The notes beneath the pieces were generated by a model. It was not told the DNA's origin. It made no database searches and was given only the letters and a program-made list of their open reading frames with translations. From an uncultured Clostridia bacterium (GTDB taxonomy: Bacteria; Bacillota; Clostridia; UBA1381), in NCBI GenBank assembly GCA_934489015.1, contig CAKSSN010000012.1:17535-81534 (forward strand): 64,000 bases of DNA, read 5' to 3'. The position numbers and the translations under genes were made by a program. Positions 44,984-54,944 of this stretch are shown here, piece after piece (position 1 is the stretch's first letter; every line of letters begins with the position of its first letter).

Positions 44984-45667
44984 ATGGTGGACGCTGTAAT
45001 TCTTGCTGCCGGTATGGGGAAGCGAATGGATGCCGGCATGAACAAAATGTTTTTAAAGCTTTATGAAAAAGAAATCCTTTATCATACGGTTAAAAAGTTC
45101 TTTTCAAGCGATGTGATAGATAAAATTATTGTTGTTGCAAAAAAGGACGAGCTTGATTTTTGCAAAAGAATATGTTCTGTTTTCATGAGTAGGACAAAAT
45201 TTGTTTTGGGCGGAAAAACGCGTCAGGAGTCGTCATATCTCGGCGTGTGTGCATCCGATGCGGATTTTCTTTTAATTCATGACGGAGCACGACCTTTTAT
45301 AACACATGAGGATATTGCTGCCGCTGCCGAAAACACTGTCAGATACGGCGCTGCTGCGGTCGGCTGCAAATGCGTTGACACACTCAAACGGACGGCGGAT
45401 GGCTTTATAACCGAAACGGTTGACAGAGAGGAAATAATTAAAATATATACTCCTCAGGGCTTTAAAAGGAGCCTTATCAAAGAGCTTCACGAGCGCGCAT
45501 TTGAAGATAAAATCAGCGTTACGGACGACAGCAGCATATGCGAGCATTACGGAGTGCGCGTGAAATTTGTAGAGGGAAGCCCTCTTAATATAAAAATTAC
45601 TTCAAAGGCAGATATGCTTTTAGCTAAGGCATTGCTTGGAAAAACGGAGGATTTATGTTTAGAATAG
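44984..45667 (+). CDS. ispD: 2-C-methyl-D-erythritol 4-phosphate cytidylyltransferase
   Basis: A 227-residue enzyme with nucleotide-binding VILAAGMGKRM, LIHDGARPF and the late TDDSSICEHYGVRVKFVEGSPLNIKIT. It makes CDP-methylerythritol in the non-mevalonate isoprenoid pathway. It starts one base after the carD stop and overlaps ispF by 13 bp. Confidence 0.96.
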   Translation: MVDAVILAAGMGKRMDAGMNKMFLKLYEKEILYHTVKKFFSSDVIDKIIVVAKKDELDFCKRICSVFMSRTKFVLGGKTRQESSYLGVCASDADFLLIHDGARPFITHEDIAAAAENTVRYGAAAVGCKCVDTLKRTADGFITETVDREEIIKIYTPQGFKRSLIKELHERAFEDKISVTDDSSICEHYGVRVKFVEGSPLNIKITSKADMLLAKALLGKTEDLCLE

Positions 45668-46137
45668 GACAGGGCTATGATGTTCATAAATTAACTGAGG
45701 GCAGAGAGCTTTTTTTGTGCGGCGAGAAAATACCGCATAAAACGGGGCTTGACGGACACTCTGATGCAGATGTTGCGCTTCATGCGCTTTGTGACGCGCT
45801 TTTGGGCGCTGCGGCGCTTGGCGATATAGGAAAGCTTTTCCCGGATAATGATGATAAATATCTCGGAATATCGAGCGTGCTGCTCCTTAAAGAAACGGCC
45901 ATGAGAGTCAGAAACGCCGGGTATGAGCCGATAAACGTTGATGTTACAATAATAGCCCAGAAGCCGAAAATTTCTCCGTATATTCCGAAAATGCGCGAAA
46001 ACATTGCGGCGGCTATGAATATTGATGTATCTGCCGTCAGCGTTAAGGGAACGACAACGGAGCATTTAGGCTTTGAGGGAAGAGAGGAGGGCATAGCCGC
46101 AAGCGCGGTTTGCCTGATAGAAAAAAATGCGCTTTAA
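45655..46137 (+). CDS. ispF: 2-C-methyl-D-erythritol 2,4-cyclodiphosphate synthase
   Basis: A 160-residue enzyme with zinc ligands Asp9, His11 and His43 in GYDVHKL and GHSDADVALHALCDALLGA, plus VKGTTTEHLGFEGREEGIAASAVCLI at the C-terminus. It acts two steps after IspD. The genes overlap, which supports joint expression. Confidence 0.97.
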   Translation: MFRIGQGYDVHKLTEGRELFLCGEKIPHKTGLDGHSDADVALHALCDALLGAAALGDIGKLFPDNDDKYLGISSVLLLKETAMRVRNAGYEPINVDVTIIAQKPKISPYIPKMRENIAAAMNIDVSAVSVKGTTTEHLGFEGREEGIAASAVCLIEKNAL

Positions 46138-46171
46138 AAGTGTACAAATATATAAAAAATAGAAATTACTA

Positions 46172-46200
46172 TTGCATTATTATGCAAAATATGATATAAT
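46172..46200 (+). promoter_or_regulatory. gyrA promoter with an overlapping palindrome
   Basis: TTGCAT (46172-46177), 17 bases, TATAAT (46195-46200). The -35 hexamer is the left half of the inverted repeat TTGCAT-TATT-ATGCAA (46172-46187), so a protein bound there would compete with RNA polymerase. Confidence 0.65.
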
Positions 46201-46258
46201 TAAATTATGGATATAAAGAGATTTTGTAAATATGCAAGCAAACGGGAGGAAACGATAA

Positions 46259-48832
46259 ATGGCGCGAAAAAAGACGGAAAAATCCTTTGACCTTGACGTT
46301 ATAGGAAATTCAAAGGTGGTTGACGTTGAGCTTAACAGCGAAATGAAAAAATCGTATATAGATTATGCAATGAGCGTAATTGTCAGCCGTGCTCTGCCTG
46401 ATGTAAGGGACGGCTTAAAGCCTGTACACAGACGTATTTTATACGATATGTATGAGGCAAATCTGCTTTATGAGAATGATTTTAAGAAATCTGCGGCAAC
46501 TGTCGGCGATGTTTTGGGTAAATATCATCCGCACGGCGACAGCTCTGTTTATGACGCTATGGTGCGTTTGGCGCAGGATTTTTCACTGCGTTATCCGCTT
46601 GTTCAGGGTAAGGGAAACTTCGGTTCAATAGACGGTGACCCTCCGGCTGCTTATCGTTATACGGAAGCGAAAATGTCAAAAATCGCGGCGCATATGCTCT
46701 CGGACATCGAAAAGGAAACGGTTGACTTTGTTCCGAACTATGATGATAAAATTCCGGAGCCGAGCGTTTTGCCGTCAAGGTTTCCAAATCTTCTTGTGAA
46801 CGGCTCAAGCGGTATTGCCGTAGGTATGGCGACAAATATTCCGCCGCATAATCTCTGCGAGGTTGTAGACGGTATAATCGCCGTTATAGACGATCCGTAT
46901 ATTACGATTGATGAGCTTATGAATTATATTCAAGGGCCGGATTTCCCGACGGGCGGTCTTATCATGGGCAGAGGCGGAATAAGACGCGCGTATACAACGG
47001 GTCGAGGCAGAATTATAATGCGTGCGCGTGCGGAAATCGAGGAGCATAACGGCAGAAACAGAATTGTTGTAACGGAGCTTCCTTACCAGGTTAATAAGGC
47101 GCGCCTTGAAATGCACATTAACGAGCTTGTGCGCGACGGTAAAATTGACGGTATTTCTTCAACGCGTGATGAGTCGGATACTAACATAAACTTTATTATA
47201 GAGCTTAAAAAGGACGCAAATCCGAATGTTGTTTTAAACAATCTTTATAAATTTACTCAAATGCAGGATACTTTCGGCGTTATTCTTATAACGCTTGTTG
47301 ACGGTGAGCCTAAATGCTTAAACCTGCGTGAAATGATTGACTATTATATAGCGCATCAGGAGGATGTTATAAAGAGAAGAACGGAGTTTGACCTCAAAAA
47401 AGCAAGAGAGCACGCTCACGTGCTTGAGGGCTTCAGAATTGCGATAGATTATATCGACGAGGTTATAAGCATAATACGCTCTTCAAAATCAATACCCGAC
47501 TCAAAAATCAATTTGTCGGAGAGGTTTGGTCTTACGGATGTTCAGGCAACGGCAATAGTACAGATGCAGCTTGGTCGTCTTTCAGGTCTTGAACGCGAAA
47601 AGATTGAGGACGATTATAATCAGACAATGGCTAATATCGCCGATTATGAGGAAATTCTTGCAAACGAGCCGAGAGTGCTTGAAATTGTAAAAGAGGATCT
47701 TACTCAAATGAAGAATAAGTTCGGCGATGAGCGCCGCACAGAAATTGCAATGGTAACGGATGAGCTTGATATAGAGGACCTTATTGAAGAAGAAGAGGTT
47801 GCAATAACAATGACTCATAACGGTTATATAAAGAGAATACCTGCCGACACGTATAAATCTCAGCACAGAGGCGGCAGAGGTATTTCTGGTATGTCAACAC
47901 GTGAGGAGGACTATGTTGAAAAGCTGTTTACAACCTCAACTCATGATGTTATACTGTTCTTTACCGACAGGGGAAGAGCGTATAAGCTGAAAGGCTATCA
48001 GATACCCGAAGCCGGAAGGACCGCAAAGGGTACCGCTATAGTAAATCTCCTGCCGATTGAAGCCAATGAAAAGGTTACCGCAGTTATACCGGTTAAGAGT
48101 TTTGAGGACGGTGAAAACCTGCTCTTTATCACAAGAAACGGTATCATCAAAAAAACAAAGCTTACGGATTATTCAAAAATCAGAGCCGGCGGCTTAATTG
48201 CAATCACGCTTGATGAGGACGATATTTTGATAAATGTTGATATATCGGACGGAAACAGCGAGATTATGCTTACAACCTATAAGGGAATGGCTATAAGGTT
48301 TAAGGAAACGGACGTAAGAAGCGTCGGAAGAACGGCGCGCGGCGTAAGAGGCATAAAGCTCAGAGAGGGCGACAGAGTTGTAGGCGGCGGAGTTATCCGC
48401 GAAAATTCAACCTGCCTTGTTGTAACGGAGCGCGGCTACGGAAAGAAAACGTCATTTGACGAATACAGCGTTCAGGGCAGAGCCGGAATGGGCGTAAGAA
48501 CATATAAGATAACCGAGAAAACGGGCTTTGTTGCCGGAATGGCTTCCGTAAGCGATGAGGACGACGTTATTATGATAACATCTGAGGGCATTGTTATAAG
48601 AATGCACGTAGATGAAATAAGCGTTATCGGAAGAAATACGCAGGGCGTTCGTCTTATGAGGCTCGGCGATAACGTTAAGCTTGTCAGCATGGCGCTTACG
48701 GGCAGAGATGATGACGAGGAAGCGAGTGCGCCGGAAAACGAGCAGGAAGCCGAGAGTGCAGAGGATATTCCGCTTGATGATGAGGAAGTAATTGACGATA
48801 TTGCAGACGACGATGAGGAGGACAACGAATAG
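46259..48832 (+). CDS. gyrA: DNA gyrase subunit A
   Basis: An 857-residue protein. The breakage-reunion domain has catalytic Tyr134 ([10 protein letters not shown]). The quinolone region keeps Ser95 and Asp99 ([10 protein letters not shown]), equal to Ser83 and Asp87 of E. coli, so no classic resistance change is present. The C-terminal beta-pinwheel has the GyrA-box-like [10 protein letters not shown] and ends in an acidic tail of Asp/Glu. gyrB is not in the window. It is the first gene of gyrA-cyclophilin-dnaD. Confidence 0.97.
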   Translation: MARKKTEKSFDLDVIGNSKVVDVELNSEMKKSYIDYAMSVIVSRALPDVRDGLKPVHRRILYDMYEANLLYENDFKKSAATVGDVLGKYHPHGDSSVYDAMVRLAQDFSLRYPLVQGKGNFGSIDGDPPAAYRYTEAKMSKIAAHMLSDIEKETVDFVPNYDDKIPEPSVLPSRFPNLLVNGSSGIAVGMATNIPPHNLCEVVDGIIAVIDDPYITIDELMNYIQGPDFPTGGLIMGRGGIRRAYTTGRGRIIMRARAEIEEHNGRNRIVVTELPYQVNKARLEMHINELVRDGKIDGISSTRDESDTNINFIIELKKDANPNVVLNNLYKFTQMQDTFGVILITLVDGEPKCLNLREMIDYYIAHQEDVIKRRTEFDLKKAREHAHVLEGFRIAIDYIDEVISIIRSSKSIPDSKINLSERFGLTDVQATAIVQMQLGRLSGLEREKIEDDYNQTMANIADYEEILANEPRVLEIVKEDLTQMKNKFGDERRTEIAMVTDELDIEDLIEEEEVAITMTHNGYIKRIPADTYKSQHRGGRGISGMSTREEDYVEKLFTTSTHDVILFFTDRGRAYKLKGYQIPEAGRTAKGTAIVNLLPIEANEKVTAVIPVKSFEDGENLLFITRNGIIKKTKLTDYSKIRAGGLIAITLDEDDILINVDISDGNSEIMLTTYKGMAIRFKETDVRSVGRTARGVRGIKLREGDRVVGGGVIRENSTCLVVTERGYGKKTSFDEYSVQGRAGMGVRTYKITEKTGFVAGMASVSDEDDVIMITSEGIVIRMHVDEISVIGRNTQGVRLMRLGDNVKLVSMALTGRDDDEEASAPENEQEAESAEDIPLDDEEVIDDIADDDEEDNE

Positions 48833-48834
48833 TT

Positions 48835-49326
48835 ATGGAGAAAATTAAAATAGAAATTGAAATGCATGACGGCAAGGTTATGAAAGCTGTGCTTTATCCG
48901 GAAACAGCGCCGAAAACCGTTGAAAATTTTGTAAAGCTTATAGGCGAAAACTTTTTTGACGGTCTTATATTCCACCGCGTTATAAGCGGCTTTATGATAC
49001 AGGGCGGCGGTATGGATGCAAGCGGCAATGCGAAAAAGTGCGATAGCATACGCGGAGAGTTTTCGTCAAACGGATTTGAAAATCCGCTTAAGCACACAAG
49101 AGGTGTACTGTCAATGGCGAGAACAATGTTCCCGAATTCCGCTTCGAGCCAGTTTTTCATAATGCATGACGACGCGCCCCACCTTGACGGTCAGTATGCG
49201 GCGTTCGGTATGCTCACGGACGGCTATGACGTGCTTGACGAGATAGCCGAAACTCCGACAGACTATCAGGATAAGCCGATTAAGGACTGCGTAATTAAAA
49301 CAATTCGTTTGGCAGAGGGTGAATAA
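48835..49326 (+). CDS. Cyclophilin-type peptidyl-prolyl isomerase
   Basis: A 163-residue protein with the cyclophilin core: TVENFVKLIGENFFDGLIFHRVISGFMIQGGG, then RGVLSMART, NSASSQFFIMHDDAPHLDGQYAAFG. No signal peptide, so it should act in the cytoplasm on proline bonds during folding. It begins 2 bp after the gyrA stop. Confidence 0.96.
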   Translation: MEKIKIEIEMHDGKVMKAVLYPETAPKTVENFVKLIGENFFDGLIFHRVISGFMIQGGGMDASGNAKKCDSIRGEFSSNGFENPLKHTRGVLSMARTMFPNSASSQFFIMHDDAPHLDGQYAAFGMLTDGYDVLDEIAETPTDYQDKPIKDCVIKTIRLAEGE

Positions 49327-49328
49327 AA

Positions 49329-50294
49329 ATGCCGGTTGTTAAAGCAAAGCTTGACTGCATAGCTGTACCGAAGCAGCTTGCGGAAGAGGTGTTTCCAAAA
49401 ACAAACGCAGTTTTTATTAAAATATATATTCATATACTTATGCTGCTTGCAAACGGGGAAAGTATTGATTTCGGTAAAATTGCCGATGAGCTTCAGCTTC
49501 TTGAAAGCGATGTTATGCAGGCGGTGAGATATTGGGAAAATATCGGTGCGATTGAGGTGCTTGACGGCGCGGCGGAGGAAAAAGCCGAGCCTGCATATCA
49601 GGGAAATTCGGAAGCTGATGAGCCTAAGGAATATGAACTTTCCGAGATAACGCGCAGTGCGGAGAACAATAAAAAGCTTTCCGAAATGCTGCAGCTTGCC
49701 GAAGAGGTGCTCGGCAGAACGCTGAGCACGGCGGAAATGAAAAGTCTTTATTGGTTTTATGACAGTCTTGGATTTTCGCCTGAGGTTATACTTATGCTCC
49801 TTGAATACTGTGTTTCGATAGGCAAAAAAAGTATGTCATATATAGAGCGCGTTGCGTCCGGGTGGCATAAAAGAGGTATTAACTCGATTGAAGCGGTTGA
49901 AAAATTTCTGCGCGAGGATGAGATGAAGAAAAATTATATGAATAATTTAAAAAATCTATTCGGTATACGCGACAGAGATTTAACCGGAATTGAGGAGGAT
50001 TATCTTTCAAAATGGCACGATAAGCTTGATATGAGCGAGGAAATGATTGCTCTTGCGTATGAATACTGCGTGCTTAGAATTAATAAAATCTCATTTCCGT
50101 ATATGGATAAAATTATTCAGGAGTGGGATAAGAAGAATATCCGAACGATTGACGCGGCAGAAAAAAGCAATGCCGAGTTTCAGAAAAATAAGGAGCTTCT
50201 GCACTCCGAAAACACGAATTTTGATCTCCTCAGCGATGACTCCGGCTCTGATGAGCTTGAAAGGCTGACGTGGGATAAAACGGAAAACAGATAA
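49329..50294 (+). CDS. DnaD domain replication protein
   Basis: A 321-residue protein. The N-terminal winged-helix-like part (FPKTNAVFIKIYIHILMLLAN..) is followed by two DnaB_2/DnaD domains, each with a YWENIGAIEVL-like or YxxxxG(I)xS pattern (SYIERVASGWHKRGINSIEAVEKF and PYMDKIIQEWDKKNIRTIDAAEKS). The family assists helicase loading at origins and at restart sites. It starts 2 bp after the cyclophilin gene. Paralogues exist, so equivalence to Bacillus DnaD is not certain. Confidence 0.88.
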   Translation: MPVVKAKLDCIAVPKQLAEEVFPKTNAVFIKIYIHILMLLANGESIDFGKIADELQLLESDVMQAVRYWENIGAIEVLDGAAEEKAEPAYQGNSEADEPKEYELSEITRSAENNKKLSEMLQLAEEVLGRTLSTAEMKSLYWFYDSLGFSPEVILMLLEYCVSIGKKSMSYIERVASGWHKRGINSIEAVEKFLREDEMKKNYMNNLKNLFGIRDRDLTGIEEDYLSKWHDKLDMSEEMIALAYEYCVLRINKISFPYMDKIIQEWDKKNIRTIDAAEKSNAEFQKNKELLHSENTNFDLLSDDSGSDELERLTWDKTENR

Positions 50295-50375
50295 AATAAA
50301 GGGTAATGGTAAAAAATTCGGAACGCAAGAAAACGTATTATAGGGATTTTTTTAAGCTTTTTTGAAATGAATAAG

Positions 50376-50411
50376 GGCTGTTTAAAAGGTCGATTGACCT
50401 TTTAAACAGCC
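50376..50411. terminator. Bidirectional terminator between dnaD-like and L,D-transpeptidase genes
   Basis: A perfect 16-bp stem (GGCTGTTTAAAAGGTC with its complement) with a four-base loop lies between convergent genes; T-rich DNA follows on the plus strand. Confidence 0.9.
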
Positions 50412-50420
50412 TCTTTTTAT

Positions 50421-51299
50421 TTATTCGTTTATAAAAATTCTTGTGTACAGCGGAACGTATGCAACCATCCATTCAATATCGCTTTTTCTTAGTCTTACGC
50501 AGCCGTGAGAAAGCTTTACGCCGACACGGTCATCATACGGCGTTCCGTCATATCTGAGAAGTGTCGAGTGAATTGCATAGCCGCCGTTAAAGCGCATTAT
50601 AGGTCCTACATAATAGCTCGAATACGGCCACATTTTTTCGCGTGAATAGTATTCAAACTGACCTGTGCAGGTGGGTGTTGAGCTTTTGCCTATTCCGCAG
50701 GTAAATTCCTTTATAAGCTTTCTGCTGCCGTCCTCACCGAGAAAAACTCTAACTTTGTAGTCGCCCTTTTTCACCCATACAAGATAAGGCGTGCGGCTTG
50801 TTATTCCGGAATTGTTTATAAAGTCCTCATACTGATGATTTCTCATTTCCGCTTCAAGCACGCCCGATGTTGAAACAACAACGTTTATATGACTGCCCTC
50901 ATACTGAATATCGAGCGGAGCGCCGACCATTGTTGCAAACGATTGAACCGATACGTAAGGAATATCGTTTATTATTTTTGGAGCACCGTCAAGCGCGTGT
51001 TCCTCTCCGAAAACGTTTACTGCCGTGCTGCCTATGTTCATGTAAATGTACTTGTCGTAAATTCCGAACGAAAGGCTGCCGTTCTCGGAATATGTAACGT
51101 TTGAAATTCCCATGCTTGCCGCACCCTCATAAGCAGGCATATAAATAATTCCGTCGGAGCTTTCGAGCGGATGCTCAAGCGTGTAGGGAACATAATCCTT
51201 AAAAAAGTACAGCGCAGCACTGTCCTCTGCCGATGCGTGAGCAGCCGCCGCGCCGCAAAGCATTGCTATTAAGCAAATAAATAGTTTCTTCATTTTCAT
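50421..51299 (-). CDS. Secreted L,D-transpeptidase with copper amine oxidase-like N-domain
   Basis: A 292-residue protein with a signal peptide (about 1-24, cleavage near AHASAED). Residues about 30-145 look like the copper amine oxidase N-terminal repeat (DGIIYMPAYEGAASMG, INDIPYVSVQSFATMVGAPL). The C-terminal YkuD domain has the catalytic SHGCVRL and upstream GGYAIHST. YkuD enzymes form 3-3 cross-links in peptidoglycan or attach proteins, including in spore walls. The 312 bp upstream hold no clear promoter for this strand. Confidence 0.9.
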   Translation of the reverse strand: MKMKKLFICLIAMLCGAAAAHASAEDSAALYFFKDYVPYTLEHPLESSDGIIYMPAYEGAASMGISNVTYSENGSLSFGIYDKYIYMNIGSTAVNVFGEEHALDGAPKIINDIPYVSVQSFATMVGAPLDIQYEGSHINVVVSTSGVLEAEMRNHQYEDFINNSGITSRTPYLVWVKKGDYKVRVFLGEDGSRKLIKEFTCGIGKSSTPTCTGQFEYYSREKMWPYSSYYVGPIMRFNGGYAIHSTLLRYDGTPYDDRVGVKLSHGCVRLRKSDIEWMVAYVPLYTRIFINE

Positions 51300-51525
51300 C
51301 CTCTTTTCATAATATTTATGCAGGCAGTTTGTTTGTCTGTTACAACTATATATAATATCATAAATTTCAGGTTTTGAAAAGGGATTTTTCTTATCATTAT
51401 AATTTATTACTAAAAATTTGTTAAATGTTTGTCTATTTTTATTAAAAAAATATGATGAATGTATTTTTATGCATTGTCTTTATGTAAAAGTGTACAAAAA
51501 ACGCGGAATTTAAAAAATAATATAC

Positions 51526-51572
51526 AAAAAATCAAAAAAAAGCTTGATTTTTTTGCAAAACAGTGGTATAAT
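51526..51572 (+). promoter_or_regulatory. Promoter of the amino-acid ABC transporter, with an inverted repeat at the -35
   Basis: TTGATT (51544-51549), 17 bases, TATAAT (51567-51572). AAAAAATCAA (51526-51535) and TTGATTTTTT (51544-51553) form a 10-bp inverted repeat over the -35, a possible operator or upstream terminator. The rest of 51300-51525 is AT-rich and shows nothing else. Confidence 0.65.
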
Positions 51573-51611
51573 TCATATGTTAAATATTTTTATTGAAAGA
51601 GGTAGATTTTT

Positions 51612-52403
51612 ATGAAAAAGATAATGGGTTTAATGCTTTGCATATGCATGGCTGCAAGCGTTATGGCAGGCTGCGGTTCAAAGAGCACAAAGCTTACAAT
51701 TCTTGACACGGAGTATGCCGATGAGGATTATGCAATCTGCATAGCTAAGGAGAACACGGAGCTTCTTGACAAGGTAAATTCGGCTCTTGAGGAGATTAAG
51801 GCTGACGGAACGGCAGACAAGATTGTTGCAAAGTATATTTCAAATGAAGAACATGATTTGACCTTCCAGCAGGATGCTGACGGAAAGGAAGAGCTTCATA
51901 TGGCAACAAACGCACAGTTCCCGCCGTATGAATATTATGAGGATAACAAGATTGTCGGAATTGACGCTGAAATGGCTGCTGCAATTGCCGATAAGCTTGA
52001 TAAGAAGCTTGTTATTGACGATATGGATTTTGACGCTATAATAACAGCTGTTCAGACAGGTAAGTCAGACATGGGTATGGCTGGAATGACGGTGAACGAG
52101 GACAGACTCAAAAACGTTAATTTCTCAGACACCTATGCTAAGGGTATACAGGTTGTAATCGTACCTGAGGGCAGCAAAATCAAGTCTGTTGACGATTTGT
52201 CGGCTGACGGTGCTAAATACCTTATCGGAACTCAGAAGGGTACAACCGGAGATAGCTATGCAGAGGGCGATTTCGGTGCTGACAGAGTTATGAAGTATGC
52301 TTCCGGTAACGAAGCTGTTCAGGCGCTTGTTACAGGTAAGATTGACTGCGTAATTATAGATAAAGAGCCGGCTAAGGCATATGTTGAAGCAAACAATAAA
52401 TAA
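51612..52403 (+). CDS. Amino-acid ABC transporter substrate-binding lipoprotein, apparently circularly permuted
   Basis: A 263-residue lipoprotein (lipobox VMAGC, Cys21). Residues 27-76 (LTILDTEYADEDYAICIAKE..DGTADKIVAKYI) look like the usual C-terminal tail of family 3 binding proteins. The normal N-terminal start of the fold (ELHMATNAQFPPYEYYEDN) appears only at residue 94. The protein then runs through GIDAEMAAAIADKL, GMAGMTVNEDR and GTQKGTTG and stops at IDKEPAKAYVEANNK, exactly where that tail would normally follow. So the segment order is rotated. It delivers a polar amino acid to the permease and ATPase downstream; ligand unknown. Confidence 0.9.
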   Translation: MKKIMGLMLCICMAASVMAGCGSKSTKLTILDTEYADEDYAICIAKENTELLDKVNSALEEIKADGTADKIVAKYISNEEHDLTFQQDADGKEELHMATNAQFPPYEYYEDNKIVGIDAEMAAAIADKLDKKLVIDDMDFDAIITAVQTGKSDMGMAGMTVNEDRLKNVNFSDTYAKGIQVVIVPEGSKIKSVDDLSADGAKYLIGTQKGTTGDSYAEGDFGADRVMKYASGNEAVQALVTGKIDCVIIDKEPAKAYVEANNK

Positions 52404-52425
52404 AATTTTGTTTATTTTGAATTTC

Positions 52426-52448
52426 GGGGTGCTGCCTGAGCGGCACCC
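52426..52448 (+). terminator. Attenuating hairpin after the binding-protein gene
   Basis: GGGTGC pairs with GCACCC around ten bases; only a short, interrupted T-run follows. It likely lets the binding protein be made in excess over the membrane parts. Confidence 0.5.
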
Positions 52449-52522
52449 TTATTGTTTAGCTGTGTGCAGATGATTTTCTGCGGCGGCGCGTGATTGTCAC
52501 GCGGAAAGGAAAGGTTATAAAA

Positions 52523-53272
52523 ATGGCTTCATTATCAGAAAGCATTTCTGCATGGGCGTCAGGTATTAAGGCTGATTTTATATTGAATTTTATAAAGGAG
52601 GATCGCTGGAAGTTTATAACGAGCGGTCTTAAAAACACGCTTTATATTACTTTTTTTGCAGTGTTTATCGGCATAGTGCTCGGCGTAATCGTTGCCGTTG
52701 TGCGTTCGAGCTATGATAAAACGGCAAAGGATATGAAGAAGGGCTTTAAGAAATTTCTTCTTTCGTTTTTCAATGCAGTATGCAAGGTTTATCTTACGGT
52801 TATAAGAGGTACGCCTGTTGTTGTTCAGCTTATGATTATGTATTACATAATTTTTGCAACGTCGAGAAACAGCGTTCTTGTTGCGGTGCTTGCGTTCGGA
52901 ATTAATTCGGGCGCATATGTTGCTGAAATCGTGCGTTCGGGTATACAGTCTATAGATGCCGGGCAGTTTGAGGCAGGAAGAAGTCTTGGATTTAATTATG
53001 CAAGCACAATGTGGTATATTATAATACCGCAGGCTTTTAAAAATATCCTGCCGGCTCTTGCAAACGAGTTTATAGTGCTTCTTAAGGAAACGTCCGTTGC
53101 AGGCTATGTTACAATACGTGATCTTACAATGGCGGGAAATATTATAAGGTCGAGCACATATTCCGCTTTTATGCCGCTTATCGCGGTAGCGGTCATTTAT
53201 CTTGTCATGGTAATGTTCTTTACATGGCTTGTAGGCAAGCTTGAAAGGAGACTCAGAAGCAGTGAAAGATAA
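52523..53272 (+). CDS. Amino-acid ABC transporter permease
   Basis: A 249-residue HisMQ-type permease from ATG 52523, after GGAAAGG; an upstream open frame has no SD. It has about five membrane segments, [22 protein letters not shown] at the start of the domain, [14 protein letters not shown], and the EAA loop [24 protein letters not shown] that contacts the ATPase. It works with the flanking lipoprotein and ATPase. Confidence 0.95.
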   Translation: MASLSESISAWASGIKADFILNFIKEDRWKFITSGLKNTLYITFFAVFIGIVLGVIVAVVRSSYDKTAKDMKKGFKKFLLSFFNAVCKVYLTVIRGTPVVVQLMIMYYIIFATSRNSVLVAVLAFGINSGAYVAEIVRSGIQSIDAGQFEAGRSLGFNYASTMWYIIIPQAFKNILPALANEFIVLLKETSVAGYVTIRDLTMAGNIIRSSTYSAFMPLIAVAVIYLVMVMFFTWLVGKLERRLRSSER

Positions 53273-53999
53273 TATTATAATAGAAACGAAACAGCTGAAA
53301 AAGAGCTTCGGCAATGTTGAGGTTTTAAAGGGAATAGACCTTGCTGTTAAAAAAGGTGAGGTTGTTGTTATAATCGGCCCGTCCGGCAGCGGAAAGTCAA
53401 CTTTTTTAAGATGCCTTAATCTGCTTGAGGTGCCGACAGGCGGAGAGATATTTTTTGACGGAGAAAATCTCCTTGATAAGAATACGAATATAGATCTTCA
53501 CCGCAGAAAAATGGGAATGGTTTTTCAGCATTTTAATTTGTTTCCGCATATGACGATATTAAAAAATATGACGATTGCGCCGATTAAGCTTCTGAAGCTT
53601 TCAAAAACGGAAGCAGAGGCGCGCGCTAAAGAGCTTTTAAAGCGTGTAGGTCTTGAGGATAGAGCGGATTCGTATCCGTCACAGCTTTCCGGAGGTCAGA
53701 AGCAGAGAATTGCAATCGTCAGGGCGCTTTGCATGGAGCCTGATGTTATGCTTTTTGACGAGCCGACAAGCGCGCTTGATCCCGAAATGGTCGGCGAGGT
53801 TTTGGAGGTTATGAAGGACCTTGCAAAAAGCGGCATGACAATGGCTGTTGTAACTCATGAAATGGGCTTTGCACGCGAGGTCGGCGACAGAGTTTTGTTT
53901 ATAGATGACGGCGTTATTATGGAGCAGGGAACACCTGAGGAGATTTTTGAAAATCCGAAAAATCCGAGAACAAAGTCGTTTTTGAGTAAGGTTTTATAA
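53262..53999 (+). CDS. Amino-acid ABC transporter ATP-binding protein
   Basis: A 245-residue ATPase from GTG 53262, ten bases after GAAAGGAG, overlapping the permease by 11 bp. Walker A GPSGSGKS (39-46), [13 protein letters not shown]-loop, [15 protein letters not shown] signature, [15 protein letters not shown]alker B and VTHEMGFA switch. GlnQ/HisP type. Confidence 0.97.
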   Translation: MKDNIIIETKQLKKSFGNVEVLKGIDLAVKKGEVVVIIGPSGSGKSTFLRCLNLLEVPTGGEIFFDGENLLDKNTNIDLHRRKMGMVFQHFNLFPHMTILKNMTIAPIKLLKLSKTEAEARAKELLKRVGLEDRADSYPSQLSGGQKQRIAIVRALCMEPDVMLFDEPTSALDPEMVGEVLEVMKDLAKSGMTMAVVTHEMGFAREVGDRVLFIDDGVIMEQGTPEEIFENPKNPRTKSFLSKVL

Positions 54000-54006
54000 A
54001 AATATA

Positions 54007-54051
54007 AAAGGCTGCGCGGCAAAAGTCATTGACTTTTGCCGCGCAGCCTTT
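54007..54051. terminator. Strong bidirectional terminator between the ABC ATPase and mscS
   Basis: A 22-bp perfect stem (AAAGGCTGCGCGGC... with its complement) with a one-base centre, between convergent genes. Confidence 0.92.
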
Positions 54052-54078
54052 ACGCGTTTTTAACATTTCTTTATGTAT

Positions 54079-54912
54079 TTAGTTATTACCGCAAATATTA
54101 ACGTCAAGCTTGTTGTAAGGAATTTCAATACCGTTTTCGTCAAAAGCTCTTTTTACCGCTTCATTGAGTCCGAAGCGGACAGCCCAGTAATCATCGCTTT
54201 TGCACCATACCCGAAGTACAAAATCAAGTGCGCTTGCGCCCTGCTCGCTCATTGCGGCAAAGGGAGGGGCAGGCTCGGAAATTACAAGCGGATTGTCATA
54301 TGCAGCTTTTAAAAGAATTTCCTTTACTCTGTCAATATTGCTGTCGTAGCCTGCTGAAAAGGTTAAATCAACTCTCCTATTTTGCATTGCCGAATAGTTT
54401 GTAATGCACGCTGAGGAAAGCGTTCCGTTCGGATAGGAAATAACCTTGTTGTCGGGCGTTACAATAGTTGTTGAGAAAAAGCCTATTTCCTTAACGGTGC
54501 CGCTTATGTCACCGGCTTCTATAAAATCTCCGGCGCGAAACGGTTTGTTTACGAGAATAAGTATTCCGGAGGCAATATTGCTTAGCGAGCCCTGAAGCGC
54601 AAGACCTATCGCAACGCCGGCGGAGCCGAGAACGGCGATAAATGAAGCGGACGGAATACCGATTATCCCGGCGGCTGAAATTATAGTAACAGCATAAAAC
54701 GCAATTTTTACCGCATTGGCGGTAAACTTTTTAACGCCTGCGTCAAAGCGGTTCATTCCGTTTGATCTTTCAATGCGTCTTGAAATCCATTTTGAAATTT
54801 TAATTCCGACTATTAATACTATAACCGCTCCGAGCAGCTTTACGCCGAAGTTTGTTATATAGGGTATTATCGAGTTTAGAAAAACTCCAGTCTGATAGAA
54901 AGTATATGGCAT
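54079..54912 (-). CDS. Small-conductance mechanosensitive channel (MscS family)
   Basis: A 277-residue protein with three N-terminal membrane segments; the third is the Gly/Ala-rich pore helix (ASFIAVLGSAGVAIGLALQGSLSNIASGILILV). The beta domain (GDFIEAGDISGTVKEIGFFSTTI) and alpha/beta C-terminal domain follow. It vents solutes on osmotic downshock. It lies 32 bp after pyk and likely shares its transcript. Confidence 0.95.
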   Translation of the reverse strand: MPYTFYQTGVFLNSIIPYITNFGVKLLGAVIVLIVGIKISKWISRRIERSNGMNRFDAGVKKFTANAVKIAFYAVTIISAAGIIGIPSASFIAVLGSAGVAIGLALQGSLSNIASGILILVNKPFRAGDFIEAGDISGTVKEIGFFSTTIVTPDNKVISYPNGTLSSACITNYSAMQNRRVDLTFSAGYDSNIDRVKEILLKAAYDNPLVISEPAPPFAAMSEQGASALDFVLRVWCKSDDYWAVRFGLNEAVKRAFDENGIEIPYNKLDVNICGNN

Positions 54913-54944
54913 AATAAAATCTCCTTTCGTTTTTAAAGCATGTT

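Noticed and set aside
46640..46670. Quinolone-resistance change in GyrA
   Set aside because: Ser95 and Asp99, the usual resistance positions, keep the sensitive-type residues.
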